In this document: piece after piece, positions 1 through 5,463 of the stretch | Numbering within the stretch: the stretch's first letter is position 1 | Layout: each line of letters opens with the position of its first letter | Assembly (NCBI GenBank): GCA_023428515.1 | Contig: JAEYXI010000163.1 | Span: forward strand, 1-7,478 | DNA from: Pseudomonadota bacterium | Lineage (GTDB): Bacteria > Pseudomonadota > Alphaproteobacteria > Rhizobiales > Rhizobiaceae | Direction of reading: 5' to 3' | Length of the DNA: 7,478 nt | Notes under the pieces: generated by a model | What the model saw: only the letters and a program-made list of their open reading frames with translations | Databases searched by the model: none | Told to the model about the DNA's origin: nothing | Position numbers and translations under genes: made by a program

Positions 1-412
1 AGGCATCCTCTCGCTCATGCAGATGCCCAAGACGACTGTGGCCATCGCCGAGCTCAAGGAAGCGGGCCTTCCCTATATCGTCGTCCTCACCGACCCAACG
101 ACGGGCGGAGTTACCGCATCCTACGCCATGTTGGGCGACGTCCAGCTCGCCGAGCCGGGCGCGCTCATCGGCTTCGCCGGCCAGCGCGTCATCGAATCGA
201 CGATCCGCGAGAAGCTCCCCGAAGGCTTCCAGCGCGCCGAATACCTGATGGACCATGGCATGGTGGACATGGTCGTCTCCCGCCTCGAGATGAAATCGAC
301 CGTCGCGCGGCTGCTGAAGATTTTGCTGAAGACGCCGGTGCCGCAGGACGCCGCCGAGCCAGAGATATTGCCGCCGGTGCTGGCGGCGCCCGAAAATCGT
401 CCGAGCGCCTGA
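1..412 (+). CDS. accD: Acetyl-CoA carboxylase carboxyltransferase subunit beta (AccD), 3' part
   Basis: The gene is cut by the window edge. The reading frame is open from base 2 ([15 protein letters not shown]...) and ends at the TGA at 410-412, leaving about 136 residues, roughly the C-terminal 45% of a ~300-residue protein. AccD pairs with AccA to form the carboxyltransferase that moves the carboxyl group from biotin-BCCP to acetyl-CoA, giving malonyl-CoA for fatty acid synthesis in the cytoplasm. Visible family signatures are [20 protein letters not shown], the stretch [20 protein letters not shown], and [22 protein letters not shown], which match the crotonase-fold C-terminal half of AccD closely. 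The N-terminal zinc ribbon lies outside the window. The protein ends in a Pro/Ala/Glu-rich tail after [11 protein letters not shown]. The ATG at 17 is internal and not a start. folC follows on the same strand and is probably cotranscribed. Confidence 0.96.
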   Translation, partial: GILSLMQMPKTTVAIAELKEAGLPYIVVLTDPTTGGVTASYAMLGDVQLAEPGALIGFAGQRVIESTIREKLPEGFQRAEYLMDHGMVDMVVSRLEMKSTVARLLKILLKTPVPQDAAEPEILPPVLAAPENRPSA

Positions 413-463
413 TACGGCTTGCGCGACATCGCGCGACGCATCGCTTGATTGTGCGCATCGGCC

Positions 464-488
464 TGCCGGGACTATCCTTGACCCGGCA
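464..488. repeat. Inverted repeat (hairpin) between accD and folC
   Basis: TGCCGGG at 464-470 is exactly complementary to CCCGGCA at 482-488, giving a 7-bp GC-rich stem with an 11-nt loop. No T-run follows, so it does not look like a standard intrinsic terminator. It may be an RNA processing or stability element between accD and folC, or chance in GC-rich DNA. Confidence 0.45.
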
Positions 489-494
489 TACTCC

Positions 495-509
495 GGCCGG
501 CTCCCGGCC
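495..509. repeat. Short inverted repeat just upstream of the folC start
   Basis: GGCCGG (495-500) and CCGGCC (504-509) form a perfect 6-bp GC-only stem with a 3-nt loop. It ends 12 nt before the folC ATG and abuts the weak ribosome-binding region GGGACC (512-517). In the mRNA it could limit ribosome access to folC. No U-run follows, so termination is unlikely. Confidence 0.45.
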
Positions 510-521
510 TTGGGACCTCCG

Positions 522-1853
522 ATGACAACTCTCCTGGCAGACCGTGAAATCGAGCGCCTGATGGCGCTGCACCCGAAAGGCTACGACCTTTCGCTTGACC
601 GCATCGTGCGCCTGCTCGATCGCCTGGGCAATCCGCAACTCAATTTGCCGCCGGTAATCCACGTCGCCGGCACCAACGGCAAGGGTTCGGCCGCCGCCTT
701 TTCCCGTGCCCTGTTGGAGGCAGCCGGTTACCGCGTCCATGTCCACACCTCGCCGCATCTGGTCAATTGGCATGAGCGCTACCGGCTCGGTGCCGATGGC
801 GGCGGCAGGTTCGTCGACGATGCGCTGCTGGCAAAGACGATCGCACGCGTCGCGAAGGCCAATGGCGGCGAGACGATTACCGTCTTCGAGATACTCACCG
901 CCGCCACCTTTATCCTGTTTTCCGAACATCCGGCCGACGTGGCGATCATCGAGGTCGGGCTTGGCGGCCGTTTCGACGCTACCAATGTCATCACCGATCC
1001 CGCTGTCTCACTGATCATGCCCGTCTCGCTCGATCACGAAGCCTATCTGGGCGACCGCGTCGAGCTCATCGCTGCCGAGAAGGCCGGTATCATCAAGCCG
1101 GGCTGTCCCGTCGTCGTCGGCGCGCAGGAGACCGAGTCGGCACAGGCGGTGCTTGTCGAGACGGCCGAACGCCTCGGCTGCCCGCTCATCGTCTACGGCC
1201 AGGACTTCCTCGCCTTCGAGGAGAACGGCCGCATGGTCTACCAGGACGAGCACGGGCTGATGGACCTGCCCTCGCCGACCCTCCCCGGCCGCCATCAATA
1301 CGCCAATGCGGCCGCCGCCATCGCGGCGGTCCGCGCCGCCGGCTTCGAGGTTAACCACGCCGCTGCCGAACAGGCAATGAAGCAAGTCTATTGGCCGGGC
1401 CGCATGCAGCGCCTGCCGAAAGGCCGGCTGAGCGATCTGGCGCCCGAGGGCGCCGAGATCTGGGTGGATGGGGGGCATAATCCTGGCGCGGGCGTCGTCG
1501 TTGCCGAGGCGTTGGTCGAGCAGGAGGAAAGGCAGCCGCGCCCGCTGTTTCTGATTTGCGGCATGCTCAACACCAAGGACCAGACTGGCTATTTCCGCGC
1601 CTTCGAGGGCATGGCCCGCCACGTCTATACCGTTCCGGTGAGCCTTTCCGAGGCGAGCACTCCCAACGCCGAGCTTGCGCTCCGCGCCCAGGCGGCCGGC
1701 CTGTCGGCTGAACCCGTCGCGTCGGTCGCCAACGCGCTGATGCTCTTGCGTGACACGTGGAACGCGGACGAGGTTCCGCCACGCGTCCTGATCGGCGGTT
1801 CGCTCTATCTTGCCGGGGAGGTGCTGGCCGATAACGGCACGCCGCCGGTCTGA
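522..1853 (+). CDS. folC: Bifunctional folylpolyglutamate synthase / dihydrofolate synthase (FolC)
   Basis: This 443-residue Mur-ligase-family enzyme uses ATP to add glutamate to dihydropteroate and/or tetrahydrofolate in the cytoplasm, completing folate synthesis and retaining folates in the cell. The length is typical for FolC. The P-loop HVAGTNGKGS is at residues 47-56. The second FolC signature IIEVGLGGRFDATNVI is at 142-157. SLDH (169-172) and the EKAGIIKPG segment, whose K187 is the lysine usually carbamylated in this family, are present. The C-terminal domain carries WVDGGHNPG at 314-322, the equivalent of the DGAHNP motif in E. coli. I chose ATG 522 (MTTLLADREIERLMALHPKG), with GGGACC just upstream; an in-frame TTG at 510 lies inside a hairpin and would add only four residues. 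The 109-bp gap after accD shows no convincing promoter, so folC is probably transcribed with accD. It converges on erpA 52 bp downstream. Confidence 0.96.
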   Translation: MTTLLADREIERLMALHPKGYDLSLDRIVRLLDRLGNPQLNLPPVIHVAGTNGKGSAAAFSRALLEAAGYRVHVHTSPHLVNWHERYRLGADGGGRFVDDALLAKTIARVAKANGGETITVFEILTAATFILFSEHPADVAIIEVGLGGRFDATNVITDPAVSLIMPVSLDHEAYLGDRVELIAAEKAGIIKPGCPVVVGAQETESAQAVLVETAERLGCPLIVYGQDFLAFEENGRMVYQDEHGLMDLPSPTLPGRHQYANAAAAIAAVRAAGFEVNHAAAEQAMKQVYWPGRMQRLPKGRLSDLAPEGAEIWVDGGHNPGAGVVVAEALVEQEERQPRPLFLICGMLNTKDQTGYFRAFEGMARHVYTVPVSLSEASTPNAELALRAQAAGLSAEPVASVANALMLLRDTWNADEVPPRVLIGGSLYLAGEVLADNGTPPV

Positions 1854-1905
1854 GTGGCGACAAAGCGCAGAGAGCGCCTATGACGGCGATCGTCGGATAA
1901 AAATC

Positions 1906-2253
1906 TCAGATGGAAAAGCTTGTGCCGCAGCCGCAGGAAGCGACGGCGTTGGGGTTCCTGATCTGGAAGGACTGGCCCATCAGGTCGTCGACGAAGTCGA
2001 TCACCGAACCGCCCATGTAGACCAGCGACAGATCGTCGATCAGCACGGTCGCGCCGTTCTTCTCGATGGCGATGTCGTCGTCGTTCCGGGAATCGACCAG
2101 GTCGAACTTATAGGAAAAGCCGGAGCAGCCGCCGCCTTCGACCGAAACGCGCAGTCCGATCTTGCCCGGCTCGCCGGCAACGATCTTGGCGACGCGGCTG
2201 GCGGCAGCGTCGGTCACCTCGACCTTCATGGCAGTCTTTGCGTCAGCACCCAT
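1906..2253 (-). CDS. erpA: Iron-sulfur cluster insertion protein ErpA (A-type carrier, HesB/IscA family)
   Basis: This 115-residue protein belongs to the A-type carrier family, which receives Fe-S clusters from the assembly machinery and delivers them to apo-proteins in the cytoplasm. The three invariant cysteines are present: C43 in GGGCSGFSY, and C107 and C109 in the C-terminal SCGCGTSFSI. The middle shows the family pattern GLRVSVEGGGCSGFSYKFDL...DDIAIEKNG...LIDDLSLVYMGGSVIDFVDDL. The start is set at the ATG whose complement is 2251-2253, because AAGGTGA (complement of 2261-2267) sits 7 nt upstream. An in-frame ATG at 2286 would add 11 residues that read through this site and is less likely. 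It is divergent from dgt and convergent with folC. ErpA, IscA and SufA are hard to separate by sequence alone; the symbol reflects usual alphaproteobacterial annotation, and no other Fe-S assembly gene is in view. Confidence 0.93.
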   Translation of the reverse strand: MGADAKTAMKVEVTDAAASRVAKIVAGEPGKIGLRVSVEGGGCSGFSYKFDLVDSRNDDDIAIEKNGATVLIDDLSLVYMGGSVIDFVDDLMGQSFQIRNPNAVASCGCGTSFSI

Positions 2254-2260
2254 ATCGGCG

Positions 2261-2267
2261 TCACCTT
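2261..2267 (-). promoter_or_regulatory. Ribosome-binding site that decides the erpA start
   Basis: Read on the minus strand, AAGGTGA is followed by 7 nt and then the ATG at 2253. It is the best Shine-Dalgarno match around this gene and argues against the longer start at 2286. Confidence 0.6.
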
Positions 2268-2281
2268 GCTTTCGCCTTCCT

Positions 2282-2309
2282 ATCATAGGTATGAACGGGC
2301 AAGGGGCAA
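2282..2309 (-). promoter_or_regulatory. Candidate sigma-70-type promoter for erpA
   Basis: On the minus strand, TTGCCC (complement of 2304-2309) and TATGAT (complement of 2282-2287) are separated by 16 bp. A transcript would begin about 2275 and leave a ~20-nt leader holding the ribosome-binding site. The -10 element overlaps the 11-bp palindrome CCTATCATAGG (2279-2289). The -35 falls in a 7-bp tandem repeat, GGGCAAG at 2297-2303 and 2304-2310 on the plus strand. No equally good plus-strand promoter for dgt was found in the 80-bp divergent gap. Assigned by eye only. Confidence 0.35.
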
Positions 2310-2333
2310 GTCAACGGGCGGTATTCATCGGCC

Positions 2334-3548
2334 ATGACCAGGGAGCTTGGCGACATCGGCTTCGGCTATCGCCCGCGCGCGACCTATGCCTGCGACCCCG
2401 CGCAATCCCGCGGCCGCTTCAAGGTTGAGCCGGAAAGCCGGACCCGCACGCCCTTCCAGCGCGATCGCGACCGCATCATCCATTCGACAGCCTTTCGCCG
2501 GCTGAAGCACAAGACGCAGGTCTTCGTCGCCCATGAGAGCGATCATTACCGCACCCGGCTCACCCACACGATCGAGGTGGCGCAGATCGCCCGCGCGCTC
2601 GCCCGCGCCTTGCGCTGCGACGAGGATCTCGCGGAGGCGATCGCGCTTGTCCACGATTTCGGCCATACGCCTTTCGGCCATACCGGCGAGGATGCGCTGA
2701 ACGAGAAAATGGCGAAGTGGGGTGGTTTCGACCACAATGCCCAATCGCTGCGCGTCGTCACGAGGCTCGAGCGTCGTTACGCCGAGTTCGACGGACTGAA
2801 CCTCACCTGGGAAACGCTGGAGGGCCTGGTCAAGCACAATGGCCCGCTGACCGACGCCCAAGGGAAAGGGCTGAACGGCCCGGTTCCGCAGGCGATCCGC
2901 GATTTTTCCGAACTCTTCGACCTGTGGCTCGACAAATATGCCGGGGTCGAGGCGCAATGCGCGGCGATCGCCGACGACATCGCCTACAACACGCATGACA
3001 TCGACGACGGCCTGCGTGCTGGCCTGTTGTCCCTCGACATGCTGGAGACCGTTGCGTTACCGGCGGGCATCCTGAAAGCGGTGCGCGAACGCTATGTGAA
3101 CCTCGACGCCGTGCGCACTGGGCATGAACTGATGCGACGACAGATCACCATCATGGTCGAGGACGTCATTTCAACTTCGGCGGCCCGGCTGGCGCGCCTC
3201 GCACCGGCATCGGCCGACGACGTGCGCAATGCCGGCGAGACCATGGTCACCTTCTCGGATGGCCTCGGCGAGCAGGAGCGTGAACTGAAGGCTTTCCTCT
3301 ACAAGAACATGTACCGCGCGGAAGACGTGATGCGCGTCCGCGCGGACGCCGAAAAAGTGGTGCTTGAGCTGTTCGATGCCTATTTTGCGGATCCCCGCCT
3401 CATGCCCGAGGGCTGGCGCGAGGGGCTCGACCGGGCAGAAGATCGCATCAAGGCGCGCGACGTCGCCGATTTCCTTGCCGGCATGACGGACACCTATGCG
3501 CTCAAGGAGCACCGGCGCCTGTTTGACCATACGCCGGATTTGGGCTAG
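2334..3548 (+). CDS. dgt: Deoxyguanosinetriphosphate triphosphohydrolase-like protein (type 2 dGTPase family)
   Basis: This 404-residue HD-domain hydrolase belongs to the family that cleaves dNTPs, classically dGTP to deoxyguanosine and triphosphate, and so tunes the dNTP pool. The family opening [20 protein letters not shown] (residues 35-54) and [10 protein letters not shown] (55-64) is intact. The metal-binding HD residues are visible: H78 in [17 protein letters not shown]107-D108 in [19 protein letters not shown], and D214/D215 in [15 protein letters not shown]111 and H116 lie in the same conserved loop. Length and motifs fit the alphaproteobacterial type-2 group, whose preferred substrate is less settled than that of E. 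coli Dgt and which may act on several dNTPs. ATG 2334 is the only reasonable start; its ribosome-binding site is weak (GGGCGG at 2316-2321). It lies 80 bp from divergent erpA and 54 bp before argS. Confidence 0.95.
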   Translation: MTRELGDIGFGYRPRATYACDPAQSRGRFKVEPESRTRTPFQRDRDRIIHSTAFRRLKHKTQVFVAHESDHYRTRLTHTIEVAQIARALARALRCDEDLAEAIALVHDFGHTPFGHTGEDALNEKMAKWGGFDHNAQSLRVVTRLERRYAEFDGLNLTWETLEGLVKHNGPLTDAQGKGLNGPVPQAIRDFSELFDLWLDKYAGVEAQCAAIADDIAYNTHDIDDGLRAGLLSLDMLETVALPAGILKAVRERYVNLDAVRTGHELMRRQITIMVEDVISTSAARLARLAPASADDVRNAGETMVTFSDGLGEQERELKAFLYKNMYRAEDVMRVRADAEKVVLELFDAYFADPRLMPEGWREGLDRAEDRIKARDVADFLAGMTDTYALKEHRRLFDHTPDLG

Positions 3549-3553
3549 GGCGG

Positions 3554-3577
3554 CGGCGATTTCGCGGCTTATCGCCG
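3554..3577 (+). terminator. Weak terminator-like hairpin between dgt and argS
   Basis: CGGCGAT (3554-3560) pairs perfectly with ATCGCCG (3571-3577) around a 10-nt loop, with a further G-T wobble at the base, and is followed by TGTTTG. The T-tract is short, so it may only partly terminate dgt transcription or act as a processing site ahead of argS. It lies 25 nt before the argS start. Confidence 0.35.
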
Positions 3578-3602
3578 TGTTTGCCGATTTCCAGAGACCG
3601 AC

Positions 3603-5360
3603 ATGAACATCTTCGCCGATTTCAACGAGCGGATCGTCAAGGCCGTCGAACGGCTTGGCCTGAAAGACAAGGACGGCGGGGCGCTCGACCTGTCGCGTAT
3701 TGCGGTCGAGCCGCCGCGCGCCGCCAGCCACGGGGATCTTGCCACCAACGTCGCCATGGTGCTGGCCAAGGTCGCCGGCCAGAATCCGCGCGCGCTCGCC
3801 GAGACCATCGCCGCCGAGCTGCGTTCGGACAAGGACATCGTCAAGGTCGATGTCGCCGGTCCGGGCTTCGTCAACCTGAAGCTCGCGGATGCCTACTGGC
3901 AGGCACATCTCACCGCCATCTTGTCGGCCGCGACCAATTACGGCCGCTCGGCCGTCGGCGCCGGCACGAAGACCAATGTCGAATATGTCTCGGCCAACCC
4001 GACCGGTCCCATGCATGTCGGCCATTGCCGCGGCGCGGTGGTGGGCGATGCGCTTGCCAACCTGCTTGCCTTCGCCGGCTACCAGGTGACCAAGGAATAC
4101 GTGATAAACGATGCCGGCTCGCAGATCGACGTGCTCGGCCGCTCGGCCTTTCTGCGCTACCGCGAGGCTCTCGGCGACGACATCGGCGAAATCCCTGCTG
4201 GACTCTACCCCGGCGACTATCTGATCCCGGTAGGGCAGGCGCTCGCCGCCGATTTCGGTCGCGGCCTGCTGCAGATGCCCGAGGACGAGGCGCTTGCCAT
4301 CGTCAAGGACCGCACGGTCGACGCCATGATGGGCATGATCAAGGAGGATCTGGCTCTCCTCAACGTCCATCACGATGTGTTCTTCTCGGAACGCACCTTG
4401 CATGCCGACAACGCCAAGGCGATCCGCAGCGCCATCAACGACCTGACGCTGAAGGGGCACATCTACAAGGGCACGCTGCCGCCGCCCAAGGGCGAGAAGC
4501 CGGACGTCTGGGAAGACCGCGAGCAGACTTTGTTCCGCTCGACCGAGGTGGGCGACGACATGGACCGGCCGCTGGTCAAGTCGGACGGCTCCTTCACCTA
4601 TTTCGCCGCTGACGTCGCCTATCTGAAGGACAAGGTGAACCGCGGCTTCGACGAACTGATCTACGTGCTCGGCGCCGATCACGGCGGCTACGTCAAGCGG
4701 CTGGAGGCGCTCGCCAAGGCCGTCACCGATGGGCGCGTGAAGCTTACAGTGCTGCTCTGCCAACTGGTGAAGCTTTTCCGTGACGGCGAACCCGTGCGCA
4801 TGTCGAAGCGCTCCGGTGATTTCATTACGCTGCGCGAGGTGGTGGAGGAGGTCGGACGCGACCCGATCCGCTTCATGATGCTCTACCGCAAGAACGACGC
4901 GCCGCTCGACTTCGACTTCGCCAAGGTCACCGAGCAGTCGAAGGACAATCCGGTCTTCTACGTGCAATACGCTTCGGCGCGCTGCCATTCGGTATCCCGC
5001 CAGGCGCGCGAGCAGTTTCCGGGCGAGGATTTTGGCCGGGACAAGCTGGCCGCCGCGAGCCATTTGCTCACCGACGAAGGCGAACTCAGCCTTATCCGCA
5101 AGCTCGCCGAATATCCGCGCATGATCGAATCCGCGGCGCTGGCGCACGAGCCGCACCGCATGGCGTTCTACCTCTACGATCTGGCCAGCGCCTTCCACGC
5201 GCACTGGAACCGCGGTACGGACAATCCCGACTTACGTTTTGTTAAGGTTAACAATCCACAATCGACCTATGCCAGACTAGGGCTGGTGCAGGCCGTCTCT
5301 GACGTATTGACGTCTGGCCTGGCGTTAATCGGGGCAGACGCGCCCACGGAAATGCGCTAG
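3603..5360 (+). CDS. argS: Arginyl-tRNA synthetase (ArgS)
   Basis: This complete 585-residue class I aminoacyl-tRNA synthetase attaches arginine to tRNA-Arg using ATP in the cytoplasm. In order it shows the N-terminal Arg-tRNA synthetase domain (about 1-90, including the segment [15 protein letters not shown]), the catalytic core with the HIGH-type motif [14 protein letters not shown] (131-144, HVGH at 138-141), [16 protein letters not shown], the segment [18 protein letters not shown], and [12 protein letters not shown], then the KMSKS-type motif MSKRSGDF (400-407), and the DALR anticodon-binding domain after about residue 455, ending in APTEMR. Length is typical. ATG 3603 gives the expected start [11 protein letters not shown]. 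Codon choice is strongly G/C-ending through most of the gene but changes markedly in the last ~45 codons, where a palindrome is embedded (5239-5254). It is followed on the same strand after 103 bp by the large acidic ORF. Confidence 0.98.
   Translation: MNIFADFNERIVKAVERLGLKDKDGGALDLSRIAVEPPRAASHGDLATNVAMVLAKVAGQNPRALAETIAAELRSDKDIVKVDVAGPGFVNLKLADAYWQAHLTAILSAATNYGRSAVGAGTKTNVEYVSANPTGPMHVGHCRGAVVGDALANLLAFAGYQVTKEYVINDAGSQIDVLGRSAFLRYREALGDDIGEIPAGLYPGDYLIPVGQALAADFGRGLLQMPEDEALAIVKDRTVDAMMGMIKEDLALLNVHHDVFFSERTLHADNAKAIRSAINDLTLKGHIYKGTLPPPKGEKPDVWEDREQTLFRSTEVGDDMDRPLVKSDGSFTYFAADVAYLKDKVNRGFDELIYVLGADHGGYVKRLEALAKAVTDGRVKLTVLLCQLVKLFRDGEPVRMSKRSGDFITLREVVEEVGRDPIRFMMLYRKNDAPLDFDFAKVTEQSKDNPVFYVQYASARCHSVSRQAREQFPGEDFGRDKLAAASHLLTDEGELSLIRKLAEYPRMIESAALAHEPHRMAFYLYDLASAFHAHWNRGTDNPDLRFVKVNNPQSTYARLGLVQAVSDVLTSGLALIGADAPTEMR
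5239..5254. promoter_or_regulatory. Palindrome inside the argS 3' end, possible operator for the downstream gene
   Basis: TTGTTAAGGTTAACAA has perfect 7-bp arms around a central GG. It contains TTAA and TTAAC elements; the opposite strand contains TTAACC. Alphaproteobacterial CtrA sites are built from TTAA/TTAAC half-sites, but the usual TTAA-N7-TTAA spacing is not met, so this is only a candidate. It lies about 210 bp before the start of the downstream ORF and within argS codons of unusual A/T-ending type. Confidence 0.3.
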
Positions 5361-5463
5361 GTTTTGCCGTCTAACACCTGTCACCTTTTGCCCACATTGC
5401 GCTGGTAGGGACCAACCCTGCGCGACGTCCAAGGCGTCCGAATGTGTGCGAGTTCGGGAAACA

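Noticed and set aside
441..521. A separate promoter for folC
   Set aside because: TTGATT (445-450) and TTGACC (478-483) have no acceptable -10 hexamer at 16-18 bp; readthrough from accD is simpler.
189..929. A 246-codon minus-strand frame across the accD 3' end and folC 5' half
   Set aside because: It is antisense to both recognised genes and its translation resembles no protein; a compositional shadow.
1854..1905. Possible bidirectional terminator between convergent folC and erpA
   Set aside because: Only 4-bp stems (GCGC-AGAGA-GCGC and GACG-GCGAT-CGTC) are present. The ATAAAAAT stretch is at best a weak U-tract for erpA, on the wrong side of the hairpin. Too weak to annotate.
1810..2337. 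A plus-strand frame of 175 codons across erpA
   Set aside because: It is antisense to erpA, whose three-cysteine signature and ribosome-binding site are clear.
3171..5204. A 677-codon open frame on the minus strand opposite dgt and argS
   Set aside because: It is antisense to two unmistakable genes with intact catalytic motifs. Its length follows from the strong G/C third-position bias of the real genes, which removes stop codons from the opposite frame. The translation is not recognisable as any family.
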